Assembly: GCA_046153945.1 (NCBI GenBank) | Contig: JBJXFF010000002.1 | Location: 1-64,000 of the forward strand | Reading direction: 5' to 3' | DNA length: 64,000 bases | Origin: SXOA01 sp046153945 | GTDB lineage: Bacteria; Planctomycetota; Planctomycetia; Pirellulales; Pirellulaceae | Shown here: positions 1 through 8,824 of the stretch, one piece after another | How the letters are laid out: every line of letters starts with the position of its first letter | How positions within the stretch are numbered: the stretch's first letter is position 1 | Program-made: the position numbers and the translations under genes | The notes under the pieces: generated by a model | The model's input: only the letters and a program-made list of their open reading frames with translations | Database searches by the model: none | What the model was told of the DNA's origin: nothing

Positions 1-199
1 GGCCTGATTTCATCACGGCCCCCGTTTTTTCCCCCGATGAGCCCGTTGAAACCGGGGGGTCTGGTTTCATCACTCGAAGTTCGGCGCGGGTCGCAGGCCC
101 CGCCGAAACGGCTGACCGCAGGTCTCCCGTCCCTTTGAGACCTACGGTCGAAGAAGAGGGCGGGGGCGGGAGACCCACGCCTAACAATGGAGATAGAAC
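1..199. other. noncoding left edge
   Basis: No gene is seen here apart from the ribosome binding site of the next gene. The stretch is GC rich. It contains the string TTTCATCAC twice (8-16 and 65-73), separated by a C/G-rich block with short self-complementary runs such as CCCG and CGGG. No promoter can be assigned with confidence. Confidence 0.5.
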
Positions 200-883
200 A
201 TGGCAGATACGCGGCGAATTGTTCTCACTGGTGCCGGACGGGGCCTCGGTCTGGTGATGACGGAAGGCTTCATCGAGCGCGGCCATACGGTGATCGGCTG
301 CGGACGCAGCCAGGAGACGATGCAGGAACTGGCGAAGCGATTTGGCCAGCCGCATCGATTCACCGCCGTGGACGTGGTGAGTGAAATGCAGGTCAAGCGC
401 TGGGCCGAAAGCGTGCTCGCGGACGGTCCTCCAGACTTGCTCATCAACAATGCCGCGATCATCAATCGGAGCCAGCCGCTGTGGGAAGTGCCGACAGCCG
501 ATTTCTCGCAGGTCATCGACGTCAACATCAAAGGAGTCTTCCACGTGCTGCGGCACTTTGTTCCCGCCATGGTGGACCGCCAACAGGGAATCATCCTCAA
601 CTTCAGTTCCGGCTGGGGGAGGTCCACTTCGCCGGACGTCGCCCCCTACTGCGCGACGAAGTATGCCATCGAAGGGCTCACGCTCGCCCTCGCCGCGGAG
701 TTGCCGCCGGGCATGGCCGCAATTCCGCTCAATCCCGGCATCATCAACACCGAGATGCTGGAAAGTGCTTTCGGCCCGGCCGCTGCCGGCTATCCGACGC
801 CTGACGAGTGGGCCGAGACCGCCGTCCCCTTTCTGCTCGCCCTTCGTCCCATGGACAATGGGCGCTCGCTGTCGGTGAAATAG
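200..883 (+). CDS. SDR family NAD(P)-dependent oxidoreductase
   Basis: A 227-residue short-chain dehydrogenase/reductase. The cofactor-binding glycine motif TGAGRGLG is at residues 10-17, the structural NNAA motif at 83-86, the catalytic serine in FSSG near 136-137, and the Tyr-x3-Lys pair (YCATK) at 150-154. These are the classical SDR landmarks, so an NAD(P)H-dependent carbonyl/alcohol oxidoreductase is likely; the substrate cannot be told. The ATG at 200 is preceded by GGAG at a good distance. The protein is slightly short for the family (about 245), mainly at the C-terminus. It converges with the next gene across 16 nt, so it is probably monocistronic. Confidence 0.9.
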   Translation: MADTRRIVLTGAGRGLGLVMTEGFIERGHTVIGCGRSQETMQELAKRFGQPHRFTAVDVVSEMQVKRWAESVLADGPPDLLINNAAIINRSQPLWEVPTADFSQVIDVNIKGVFHVLRHFVPAMVDRQQGIILNFSSGWGRSTSPDVAPYCATKYAIEGLTLALAAELPPGMAAIPLNPGIINTEMLESAFGPAAAGYPTPDEWAETAVPFLLALRPMDNGRSLSVK

Positions 884-899
884 CTGGTTACACATCGCC

Positions 900-2186
900 T
901 CACACCTTCTTCCACTCCCCCCGCGCCTCGCGGCTCAGTTCCTTGCTCGCCTCGGGATCTCCCACGAAGTCTTCCTTGGCCGGGTCCCACTTCAGCTTCC
1001 GCCCCAGCCGATAGCCGATGTTGCCGAGATGGCAAATGGTGGCGGAGCGGTGGCCGACTTCCGCGGCACAGATGGTTTCTTTTCCCGTGCGGATGGCGTC
1101 GAGCCAGTTGGCGTGGTGATTGTTCGCTTCGATGACTTGCTTGGCACCCTCACCAAGCGGTTCCTTCAAGATCGACTCCGGCATGCTCGAAATCCCCCCG
1201 CGGCTCACGACAATGACGCCATCCGTCCCTTCAAAGACGCAGTCCCCCTTCACGTCCCCAACGAACTCGTCGTGAATCATCGTCACGCCGTTTTCATAAA
1301 CGTACTTCAGCCCGCGTCCTGCCTGCGGCTTCTCCGGCGGAAGGATTTCCACCGGGCCGCTCCGATCTGTTCCCATGGCCCACTGGGCGATGTCGAAGTG
1401 ATGGGCCCCCATGTCGGCTATCGCTCCGCCGCCGTATTCCTGATAGGTGCGCCAGGCGGGGAAGTGGTCGTGAATTCCCTTGGGGCAAAGGACCTCGTTG
1501 TAATCGCGCAAGGGGGCGGGGCCGCACCACATTTCCCAGTTGGTCCCCGCGGGGACTTCCTGCCCCGCCAAATCGCACGGCCTGGCCGGCCCGCCGACGC
1601 CGATCCGGATCGTCTTGATCTTGCCGATGCGGCCGTTCCAGATGTACTCCACCGCTTTGCGAAAGTGCCCGCCGAACTCGCTCCGCTGCTGGCTGCCGGT
1701 CTGGAAGACGACTTTGCTCTTCGCCACCTCGTCCACAATCCGCCGCCCCTCCGCCACGTCGTGCGTCAGCGGCTTCTCGCAGTAGATGTGCTTTCCCGCC
1801 CGAGCCGCCAGGATGCAGGGGATCGCGTGCCAGTGGTCCGGCGTGGCGATGACGACCGCATCCAGGCCGCCATGAGCCAACAGTTCGCGGAAATCGCCGT
1901 ACGCCTTCACCCCCTTGAAGGTGCCGCTGGCCTTCCGGTCGGCATACCGCTTCTCCACCCGCGCCGCGGCATCATCCAGCCGTTCCTTCACCACATCGCT
2001 GACCGCCACCACCTCCACATCACCGCGCCCCAGGAACGAATCGAGATGATACCGCCCCATCTTCCCCACCCCAATGAACCCCAGCGTCAACCGTTCGCTG
2101 GCCGCGGCCCAGGCAGTGCTCCGTAGCAGGAGCGGCGACAGCGAAGCAGCAGCGGCAGTCTTCAGAAATGTGCGGCGAGTGGTCAT
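900..2186 (-). CDS. Tat-exported Gfo/Idh/MocA family oxidoreductase
   Basis: 428 residues. The N-terminus is a twin-arginine signal (TRRTFLK at 3-9, then a hydrophobic stretch ending in an AWA-type cleavage site near 28), so export in folded form is expected. The mature part opens with a Rossmann glycine motif (GFIGVGKMG, 36-44), followed by the family's EKP motif (137-139) on the substrate side. Families of this type oxidise or reduce sugars and cyclitols with NAD(P). Planctomycetes carry many secreted paralogues with unknown substrates. The gene reads away from an 870-bp repeat-rich intergenic region that must hold its promoter. Confidence 0.93.
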   Translation of the reverse strand: MTTRRTFLKTAAAASLSPLLLRSTAWAAASERLTLGFIGVGKMGRYHLDSFLGRGDVEVVAVSDVVKERLDDAAARVEKRYADRKASGTFKGVKAYGDFRELLAHGGLDAVVIATPDHWHAIPCILAARAGKHIYCEKPLTHDVAEGRRIVDEVAKSKVVFQTGSQQRSEFGGHFRKAVEYIWNGRIGKIKTIRIGVGGPARPCDLAGQEVPAGTNWEMWCGPAPLRDYNEVLCPKGIHDHFPAWRTYQEYGGGAIADMGAHHFDIAQWAMGTDRSGPVEILPPEKPQAGRGLKYVYENGVTMIHDEFVGDVKGDCVFEGTDGVIVVSRGGISSMPESILKEPLGEGAKQVIEANNHHANWLDAIRTGKETICAAEVGHRSATICHLGNIGYRLGRKLKWDPAKEDFVGDPEASKELSREARGEWKKV

Positions 2187-2269
2187 GACAGAACCTTTGG
2201 GATGTAGAGAGGAAATTGGCAGGTCAAACAGGCTGGCAGGTCATGATACCCGGCTTCCAGGCGACAAGC

Positions 2270-2399
2270 GATTCATGATTCACACACCTTTTTTTTCGCG
2301 ACTTACGGCGATTCATGCCGCCGCAAGTCGTTATGTATACACCTGTTTCGTTGATTCACGTCGCCGTAAGTCCGATTCACGGCTCCATTTCTGATTCAC
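2270..2399. repeat. cluster of GATTCAY motifs
   Basis: GATTCAT or GATTCAC occurs at 2270, 2277, 2310, 2353, 2374 and 2393 in the same orientation. Two arms, GACTTACGGCG (2300-2310) and its complement (2362-2372), enclose TGTATACA. A second cluster of the same heptamers lies at 35946-36054. It could be an operator array or a decayed repeat; function unknown. Confidence 0.55.
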
Positions 2400-2413
2400 C
2401 CAAAACTCTCCTG

Positions 2414-2578
2414 GATGCCGCTGGGTTCATCCCAGCGGAGGTTCACCTCCTGCCTAGAAAAGAGAAATCAAATCGCTGGGATGCCCCCCGGTTTGACCGG
2501 GGGGAGGCTCACCTTCATCCTCCGCCCATGAGTCCGAGGTCAAAGGTGAAACTCCCTCCGGACAAGCCGGAGGGCATC
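2414..2578. repeat. three covarying stem-loops (GATG-hairpin-AGGYTCACCT)
   Basis: Three units share the frame GATG, then an 8-bp stem with a 5-nt loop, then AGGYTCACCT or a close variant. Unit 1 is at 2414-2450, stem CCGCTGGG. Unit 2 is at 2480-2516, stem CCCCCCGG. Unit 3 is inverted, at 2541-2578, stem CCCTCCGG on its own strand. The stems differ between units, yet each pairs perfectly, while the flanks are conserved. That is the pattern of a selected structure, either a repetitive extragenic palindrome family or an RNA structure. Confidence 0.7.
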
Positions 2579-2754
2579 TTTTCCCCAATCGCCTCTCACA
2601 AAAAAGAAGTGTTGTCAAACTCGCCCCTTCGATTTTCGCAACTCACTATTACCCCGTCACTTGCGACTTTCTTACCCCCGTGTTTCACAACACCCCCCCG
2701 TTTCTCAAATTCGAAATCCGAAGTCTCAAGTCTCAAATCCCACCCCCTTCCCCT

Positions 2755-2886
2755 CAGCGCGCAGCCTCCACCCAAATTCCGCACATCATCCCGCTGAATT
2801 GTCAAAGAACCTGCCGGATTCTCGCCGGCACGATTAGACTCATTTGTACACATATCCCAAGTGTCCGTCAAGTCCCCGAATGGGGG
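2755..2886 (-). repeat. 132-bp dispersed repeat, copy 1, with promoter-like boxes
   Basis: Matches 17936-18066 over its whole length. Shared blocks are CAGCGCGCAGC, TGTCAAAGA, the hairpin GCCGGATTCTCGCCGGC, and GTGTCCGTCAAGT through GAATGGGG. On the minus strand both copies show TTGACG (here 2866-2871), a 17-nt spacer and TACAAA (2843-2848), a sigma70-like arrangement, followed by the GC hairpin. Both copies lie about 0.5 kb upstream of a minus-strand gene (Gfo/Idh here, a TPR gene for copy 2). Confidence 0.65.
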
Positions 2887-3056
2887 GCCGCTGATGCAGG
2901 TCTCGCTTTCGGAGGGGAGGAAATGCGATATTCAGATTTTCCCCTTTGGGCCTTCCAACTCCTGGAGGGAATTTTGATTTGACGCGGCTACGGGCGCTCG
3001 TTACTATGCGAACGGATTCAGAATAATCAATGGTCCGGCCGAAGGGGACTTAGCGG

Positions 3057-3491
3057 GTGGAAGCACCGATACTACCACGGTTCCCGTACCACCGTGATCC
3101 GGTTGCTTCGGGATCGATCCGAGCTTCCGACGCTGCATGTGAGTGCTGCGGTCAGGCCCGTGGTGTCTTGTACAATGGGGTCGTGTACTCGCGTAAGAAA
3201 CCCGAGTCGCTCTGCCCATGGTGCATTGCCGATGGCTCGGCGGCGGGCAAGTACGATGCTTCGTTCTTCGACGCCGACTTCTGTGATGGAAACCTCAGGC
3301 GGGTCGAACTGCCGGCCGGGTGGCACCGAACGGTGTTCGGTTGCACCATTGGGTTTGCCACGTTCAACCCAATCGGATGGTGGGTCCATTGCGGCGAGCC
3401 GGCGGAGTATGTCACCCGGAACGAGCCTTATGATATGGTGTTTGAGTGTCGGAGGTGCGGCCAGCGGCAGGTGATTCCGGACCCCGATTGA
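3057..3491 (+). CDS. CbrC family protein (UPF0167)
   Basis: 144 residues, the usual family size. The start PRFPYHRDP, the pair CECCG (28-32), LCPWCIADGSAA and a C-terminal CRRCGQ are the family's signature blocks, so at least two cysteine pairs that could bind zinc are present. CbrC of Escherichia coli is associated with colicin E2 tolerance, but the biochemical role of the family is unknown. The gene stands alone and converges with a minus-strand gene 88 nt downstream. No clear ribosome binding site precedes the ATG. Confidence 0.85.
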   Translation: MEAPILPRFPYHRDPVASGSIRASDAACECCGQARGVLYNGVVYSRKKPESLCPWCIADGSAAGKYDASFFDADFCDGNLRRVELPAGWHRTVFGCTIGFATFNPIGWWVHCGEPAEYVTRNEPYDMVFECRRCGQRQVIPDPD

Positions 3492-3579
3492 GGCCGGAAA
3501 AGAGGGGGCACGCTTCATTGTGTCGGTTTGGGCCACAGACCTGGGCGAAAGATCCAATCGGCATTTCTGCCAACAACCG

Positions 3580-5796
3580 CTAATCATTGAACACAAACTC
3601 CGGCGTGTTCAGCAAAGCCCAGAGCAAATCCTCGGTTGCCTGGCGGCGGGCCGCGGGGGTGCTGGCGGCGGCGAAGACTTGCTTGCCGATCGCCTGCTCT
3701 TCGCCGCTCGGCAGCCGGCCGTAGGTGAGGAGGTAGATTTCCTCGACGATTTGCTCGGGCGTTTTGGGAGAGGCGGCAAGCTGAGCGGCATGTCCTTGGT
3801 CGGCAGTCACTTTGCGGTAGATGTCCGGCCCGTTCATCAGGTGGAGGACCTGCGTGACGGCTCCTTCGCTGATCCGCTCGCAGGGGGGGTCCTGGTTCGG
3901 GTCGGGGCGGCCGAAGGTGTCGAGGAAGAGTGAATCGATCCGGTGGGTCCAAAGCTGGCTGGCCCGCGAGCCTTGCGGCATTGCCTCGTATTTCTCTTCG
4001 ATGCCGGTGATGTCGCAGACCGCGTCGGCCAGCACTTCCGCCCGCATCCGGGTGCGATAGCGGCGGGAGTAGTTCCGCGTATCGGCGGCGTTCTCTTTGG
4101 TTGGTTTGGAACTGAGCGAATAGACATGCGACGTGGCGATATGCCGCAGCAGTTTTTTAAGATCGAATTTATCGTCCCGGAACTGTTTGGCCAGGGCCGC
4201 GATGAGGGCGGGATTGGACGGCGGATTCGTCGCCCGCAGATCGTCCACCGGCTCCACAATGCCGCGACCCATCAGGTCGGCCCAGACCCGGTTGACCATG
4301 ACCTGAGGGAAATAGTCGTTGCTGGGGGAGGTGATCCAATCGGCGAGTGCCTCGCGCGGGTCAGTCTCCGGGTCGATCTTCAGCGGTTCGCCAAAGAGGG
4401 GCCGCGGCGGCATGACGGCTTTGGTTAGGGGGTGGAGGACCTGCCCCTGTTTGGCGAGCGTGATGATTTCCTCACCGCCGGAGATGGGGGCCGAGATTCC
4501 GGTCCCCTTATGTCCCACGCGGGAAAAGAACGCGGCGAAGCTGTAGAAGTCGTCCTGCCCCCATTTTTCGAACGGATGGTGATGGCACTTGGCACAGTCG
4601 AGCCGAATGCCGAGGAAGAGCTGACTCACCAGCGTGGTGATTTCCTCCGGCTGGCGGCGGTCGCGGAAGAGGACGGAGGCTCCGTTTTTCCAGGTGCTTC
4701 CCTGAGCGGTGATCAGCTCGCGGGCAAACTGGTCCATCGGCTTGTTCTGGCGGAAGCTGTCTCGAATCCACTGGTCGTAATTAAAGACCGCCTTGATGCC
4801 GACGTGGTACGGGTTGGGACGGAGCAGGTCCGCCCATTTGTTGGCCCAATGATCGGCGAATTCCGGCCGCTGCAAGAGGGCATCCACCAGGCGTTCCCGC
4901 TTGTCGCTGCCGCCGTCCGCCAGAAACTTGCGGACTTCGTCCGGCGTCGGCAAGCGGCCGATGAGATCGACATGGGCCCGGCGGAGGAACGTGGCGTCGT
5001 CGCACGTTTCGGAGGGAGTGATGCTCATCGACTGCAGCTTCGTCCAGACGTGCTGGTCGATGAAATTCTTGCGCGGCAGTTTGGCGTAAACTTCGGCCGG
5101 AACCTGCCCCGGCATGGGGATGGCCACGTTGCAGGTGGCGATGATGTACATATAGCGGGCCATCAGCGTTGCTTCCCCCGGCAGCGGGCCGGCCGCCATC
5201 AGCCCCGCCTTGTTCACGCCCACGATAGCCGCTTCGCTGGACTGGAAAGCGGTCTGAGCGGTCACATCGCGGGAGGTGCCGTCGGAATACTGAGCCGTGA
5301 CTTTGATCTGCCGCTGCTCTTTGGGCTTGAGGACGGCATCTTTAGGATCGAGAGCTACACTGACGAGCTTGGGTTCCTTGTCGAGACGGCGGCTCGCCCC
5401 TTGTTCGATCCAGCGGCGGAGCGTCTCGTAATCTGCGGAGCCCGGTGCAATTCGCTGCCCTCCGCCATGGGGGAGAATCGCGGCCCCCTTGAGCAGGAGC
5501 AGGCTCTTATCCGGGGAAGCGGGAAAGACCCGCCGGCCACGCGCATTTTGCGTCAGTGCGGCATGATCAAAATCGGGATCGAAGCAGAGGAGCGAGAGTT
5601 GAAAGCCGTTCTGGCCGCGAGACTTTCCGTGGCAGGCCCCGGCGCTGCACCCTTGCGCCACTAGGATCGGTTGCACGTCGAGTTCAAAACTGACGGGCTT
5701 ATCGGCCGAGTATGCAGGGGAAAACGGGTTTAGCACGAGCGCGAAACCGCAAGCGATGATCGGTAGCAAGGAACGAGATCGCATGGGAGAGGACAT
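3580..5796 (-). CDS. DUF1549/DUF1553 planctomycete protein with cytochrome-like and Ig-like domains
   Basis: About 738 residues from the chosen ATG; an in-frame TTG lies at 5832 and a second ATG at 5784. In order it has a signal peptide (hydrophobic LLPIIACGFALVLNP); a cytochrome-like segment with CSAGACH; a bacterial Ig-like (BIG_2-type) domain; DUF1549, containing LDCAKCHHHPFEKW; and DUF1553 at the C-terminus. CxxCH and CxxxCH motifs suggest covalent heme. These families are typical of planctomycetes, are thought to be exported and to work in polysaccharide or sulfated-sugar use, and have no proven reaction. Unlike the 20070 gene it has no DUF1501 partner beside it. Confidence 0.9.
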   Translation of the reverse strand: MSSPMRSRSLLPIIACGFALVLNPFSPAYSADKPVSFELDVQPILVAQGCSAGACHGKSRGQNGFQLSLLCFDPDFDHAALTQNARGRRVFPASPDKSLLLLKGAAILPHGGGQRIAPGSADYETLRRWIEQGASRRLDKEPKLVSVALDPKDAVLKPKEQRQIKVTAQYSDGTSRDVTAQTAFQSSEAAIVGVNKAGLMAAGPLPGEATLMARYMYIIATCNVAIPMPGQVPAEVYAKLPRKNFIDQHVWTKLQSMSITPSETCDDATFLRRAHVDLIGRLPTPDEVRKFLADGGSDKRERLVDALLQRPEFADHWANKWADLLRPNPYHVGIKAVFNYDQWIRDSFRQNKPMDQFARELITAQGSTWKNGASVLFRDRRQPEEITTLVSQLFLGIRLDCAKCHHHPFEKWGQDDFYSFAAFFSRVGHKGTGISAPISGGEEIITLAKQGQVLHPLTKAVMPPRPLFGEPLKIDPETDPREALADWITSPSNDYFPQVMVNRVWADLMGRGIVEPVDDLRATNPPSNPALIAALAKQFRDDKFDLKKLLRHIATSHVYSLSSKPTKENAADTRNYSRRYRTRMRAEVLADAVCDITGIEEKYEAMPQGSRASQLWTHRIDSLFLDTFGRPDPNQDPPCERISEGAVTQVLHLMNGPDIYRKVTADQGHAAQLAASPKTPEQIVEEIYLLTYGRLPSGEEQAIGKQVFAAASTPAARRQATEDLLWALLNTPEFVFND

Positions 5797-5920
5797 GCTG
5801 TGTAATTTGGCGGGAGTTGAGGCGGGGACCAAGGATAACTTTTAAAGTTTCGCTTGGTGTCTCTATTCTAACCGTAATTATCGCGAATCGCCAGAACAAT
5901 GCGGAAGTGATGAAGCGGGG

Positions 5921-6023
5921 GATGGCCACGAAAAACACGAAGAGGCACAAAAAGGGAGGGAGCAGCAAGCGATTTTGAAGTCATTTTCCTTTTTGTGTAT
6001 TTTGCGTTTTTCGCGGCCATCCC
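5921..6023. repeat. imperfect inverted repeat
   Basis: GATGGCCACGAAAAACACGA (from 5921) followed by a CACAAAAAGG run is mirrored by a CCTTTTTGTGTATT run and GTTTTTCGCGGCCATC (5987-6022). The two arms of about 35 nt match at most positions. Together they could form a long A/T-rich hairpin between two minus-strand genes, as a terminator or a REP-like element. Confidence 0.5.
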
Positions 6024-6036
6024 GCCCTGAAAATAT

Positions 6037-6735
6037 CTACGACTTCTTCGCCGGCTTCTCGTCGCCACCCTTCACCTTGGGCAATGCCTTCTCTACTGGC
6101 GGTGTCGCGACTTTTGGATTGGCCACCTTCGCCAGCGTGGCATCCAGTTGTTTCTGAAGTTCCACGGGGTTGTTCGTGGAGCGGGCGTGGGAGAAAAGAT
6201 CAGGGATGATCAGATAGTTGTAGTCCTGGGCGGCGGTGGCGACGGCCGGCCAGAGGATTTTCGCCAGCTTGGGATGGTCTTCCGACCATTTCAGCCACGC
6301 CCATTCCCCTTTGTTATCCTGGGCGTCCAGGTAAGACATCAGGAGCTTGGCGTCTCCCTCGGCATAAGTCCCACGGAAGCGAATGAGGCTGAGCAGGTGC
6401 CAGTCATTCGGAGTGGTCTTGGTCGTATCGGGAACGATGTACCCCATCTTGATGATATGCAGCTCCACAATACCGATGTCCGTGCGGCGGTCGATGGTGG
6501 AGATTTGGTAGCCGGTAAACGGGATTTCGCGAAAGGCATAGCCGCGGCGCTCGAAGGTGTAGGGGCAGAATTCCGTCCCCATGACGTTGCCCAGCACCAT
6601 CGTTGTCATAAAACCCAGAAACCCGGCGAGCAAAGTTCCCACAATCGACACGATGATCGTCGGCGTCCAACTTCGCGATCCCGCCCGGGCCGTCGCGCCT
6701 CGCGGCGAACCAACTGCGGCGGACGATGTGGACAT
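6037..6735 (-). CDS. single-pass membrane protein of unknown function
   Basis: 232 residues from the ATG at 6735, chosen because GAAAGG lies 9 nt upstream; an open frame runs further 5' but into repeat sequence. A short Ser/Ala/Arg-rich cytoplasmic start is followed by one membrane helix (IVSIVGTLLAGFLGFMTTMV), then a soluble domain of about 150 residues, and a Lys/Pro-rich end (VKGGDEKPAKKS). I do not recognise the family. No neighbour on the same strand is close enough to suggest an operon. Confidence 0.65.
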   Translation of the reverse strand: MSTSSAAVGSPRGATARAGSRSWTPTIIVSIVGTLLAGFLGFMTTMVLGNVMGTEFCPYTFERRGYAFREIPFTGYQISTIDRRTDIGIVELHIIKMGYIVPDTTKTTPNDWHLLSLIRFRGTYAEGDAKLLMSYLDAQDNKGEWAWLKWSEDHPKLAKILWPAVATAAQDYNYLIIPDLFSHARSTNNPVELQKQLDATLAKVANPKVATPPVEKALPKVKGGDEKPAKKS

Positions 6736-6818
6736 AGTGGCAACCTTTCGCAGAACTCCGGCGTGAACTTGCCGGTTGGTTAAATTGTCGCTGGAAAAGG
6801 GGAATGACGCAATCGACC

Positions 6819-6850
6819 GGGTGCCACGCCCATGGCTCTGCGTGGACGTG
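6819..6850 (+). repeat. 31-bp dispersed palindrome, copy A
   Basis: A diverged copy of GGTGGCACGCCCACGG followed by CTYTGCGTGGGCGTG, a 10-bp-stem hairpin found five times in the window. Copy B sits 22 bp away in the opposite orientation, so the pair can form a larger cruciform. Confidence 0.6.
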
Positions 6851-8811
6851 CAAGCGACTCGCGATCTGGTAACACGCCCACGCAAAGCCGTGGGCGTGCC
6901 ACCCCGTTACGGCCCGCTGGAGTATTGCGTAAATTAAAGCCATCCCTTCGCCCTCGCCAATTCCGCACCTTGTCCGCCACCCAGCAGCCTAAGACCGCGA
7001 GCCCCACTGAGCCTTCCAACTGGGTCCTGATCCGGCGGATGCTGGCGCTGGGGCTGCTTTACAAATGGGGCTGCATCCGTCTACTGGTCCTGCAAGGGTT
7101 GCTGCTTATCACGGCGCTGACCGTTCTCCGATTGACCGGCCTGGGAATTGATCTGGTCCATCACTTTGCCGATCCGGAAAAGACCAAGCCGCCGGAATTT
7201 CCATTTGGCATTGGTCCGCCGGCTGACTGGCCGCAGCTTGCCCAGGTCGCTTTCATCGCCGGGCTGATTCTGCTCGTGGAGTTACTCCGCGCGGCGTTGA
7301 ATTACACCAATGCCATCGCAGCCGGCCATCTGATTCACACGCGGATCGTGGTGGACCTGCGGGCGCAAGTCTACGACAAGCTTCAGCGCCTCAGCTTCAG
7401 CTTTTTCGATACCAATGCCACCGGTTCGATCATCAATCGGGTGACCAGCGATGTGCAGGGGGTGCGGGCCTTCGTGGACGGCGTGCTGATTCAGCTTGTC
7501 ATCTTGGTCCTCTCCTTCCTCTGCTATCTGGCGGCCATGCTCAGCGTGCATCCCTGGCTCACGGTCGCCTGCCTGGCTACCACGCCGCTCATGTGGCTGG
7601 TGACCGCCATCTTCTCCCGCATGGTCCGCCCGATGTATGACCGCAACCGCGAGCTGGTGGACAAGGTCATCCTCCGGTTGGCGGAATCCATTCAAGGGGT
7701 GCAGGTCATCAAAGGCTTCGGCCGCGAACAGGAAGAAATCAGCCGCTTCGCGGACGACAACCGCGAAGTCAAAGACCAGCAGCGAGGAATCTTCTGGCGA
7801 GTCAGCGTATTCACTCCCATCATCGGCTGGATGACGCAGATCAACCTTGTGATCCTGCTGGCCTACGGCGGCTACCTGGTGACGCGCGGTGAGCTCGCCC
7901 TGGGCTCCGGCATTTTCTTCTTCGCCGGTCTCTTGCAACAATTCTCCAGCCAGGTCGCCAACCTCACCAACATCGCCAACAGTGTGCAGCAGAGCTTGTC
8001 AGGCGCTCGCCGCGTCTTTGAGATTCTCGATGCCCTCGAGGCAATTACTTCTCCCGCCAATCCGATTCGCTTGCCGCGAGTGAAGGGAGACGTGGAGTTC
8101 GACAGCGTTTGGTTTGAATACACCCTTGGCAATCCTGTGGTGAAGGATGTTTCTTTTCGTGTGCAGCCGGGCCAGCGCGTGGCCATCCTGGGCGCGACCG
8201 GGGCGGGCAAGAGCACGCTGCTGAGTCTCCTCTGCCGTTTTTATGATCCGACTCAGGGCCGCATTCTGCTTGACGGCATCGATTTGAAGGAAATCGACCT
8301 GACGGACCTCCGCCGCAACATCGGCATGGTCTTTCAAGAGAGCTTCATGTTCAGCAATACCGTTGCCGCCAACATCGCCTATGGCCAGCCGGAGGCGACG
8401 CTGGAACAAGTTCAGCGGGCCGCCCGGATTGCCGCGGCCCACGACTTTATCGTCGAACTGCCGCACGGTTACGATTCGGTGCTTGGCGAAGGGGGGCTCG
8501 ATATTTCCGGTGGGCAGCGCCAGCGGCTGGCGATCGCCAGGGCCGTGCTACTGGACCCGGCGATTCTGCTGCTGGATGACCCGGCAGCCGCGATCGATCC
8601 GCACACGGAACACGAAATCCTCGACGCCATGCAGCGGGCCATGCTCGGCCGCACCACCTTTGTCGTCGCTCACCGCCTGAGCACGCTCCGCCAGTGCGAT
8701 CTGGTCATTGTCCTCGACAACGGCCGCATCGCTCAAGTCGGCACGCACGAAAAGCTCATGGAAGAAGACGGGCACTACCGCGAAGCGGCTCTTTCGCAAT
8801 GTGCTGCGTAG
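6832..8811 (+). CDS. ABC exporter, fused membrane and ATP-binding domains
   Basis: Up to 659 residues. Six predicted membrane helices fill the first ~370 residues, with the coupling region RLSFSFFDTNATGSIINRVTSDVQ. The nucleotide-binding domain follows: Walker A GATGAGKST near 454, Q-loop in MVFQES, signature ISGGQRQRLA near 558, Walker B ILLLDDP, switch His in VAHRLS. It belongs to the MsbA/lipid and peptide exporter superfamily; cargo unknown. The catalytic Glu after Walker B is Asp (LDDPAAAID), as in degenerate sites. The first ATG lies inside palindrome copy A and lacks a ribosome binding site. The homologous part begins near NWVLIRRML, so the true start is probably later (ATG at 7039 or a TTG). 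Confidence 0.88.
   Translation: MALRGRASDSRSGNTPTQSRGRATPLRPAGVLRKLKPSLRPRQFRTLSATQQPKTASPTEPSNWVLIRRMLALGLLYKWGCIRLLVLQGLLLITALTVLRLTGLGIDLVHHFADPEKTKPPEFPFGIGPPADWPQLAQVAFIAGLILLVELLRAALNYTNAIAAGHLIHTRIVVDLRAQVYDKLQRLSFSFFDTNATGSIINRVTSDVQGVRAFVDGVLIQLVILVLSFLCYLAAMLSVHPWLTVACLATTPLMWLVTAIFSRMVRPMYDRNRELVDKVILRLAESIQGVQVIKGFGREQEEISRFADDNREVKDQQRGIFWRVSVFTPIIGWMTQINLVILLAYGGYLVTRGELALGSGIFFFAGLLQQFSSQVANLTNIANSVQQSLSGARRVFEILDALEAITSPANPIRLPRVKGDVEFDSVWFEYTLGNPVVKDVSFRVQPGQRVAILGATGAGKSTLLSLLCRFYDPTQGRILLDGIDLKEIDLTDLRRNIGMVFQESFMFSNTVAANIAYGQPEATLEQVQRAARIAAAHDFIVELPHGYDSVLGEGGLDISGGQRQRLAIARAVLLDPAILLLDDPAAAIDPHTEHEILDAMQRAMLGRTTFVVAHRLSTLRQCDLVIVLDNGRIAQVGTHEKLMEEDGHYREAALSQCAA
6873..6903 (-). 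repeat. 31-bp dispersed palindrome, copy B
   Basis: An inverted copy (CACGCCCACGC, then AAAGCCGTGGGCGTG and CCACC) of the element at 17648, 44461 and 52535. The stem is a perfect 10 bp. Confidence 0.7.
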
Positions 8812-8824
8812 AGCGGAACTCAAA

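Larger units (their letters stand above)
2187..3056. other. 870-bp intergenic region packed with repeats
   Basis: No credible gene. From left to right it holds: six GATTCAY motifs (2270-2399) interleaved with an 11-bp inverted repeat (2300-2310 / 2362-2372) around a TGTATACA palindrome (2334-2341); three related stem-loops (2414-2578); an A/C-rich tract; and one copy of a 132-bp dispersed repeat (2755-2886). It separates two divergently transcribed genes, so promoters for both should lie here. Confidence 0.7.

Noticed and set aside
4432..5664. Long plus-strand frame opposite the DUF1549/DUF1553 gene
   Set aside because: Antisense shadow of a well-supported gene with heme motifs and known domains.
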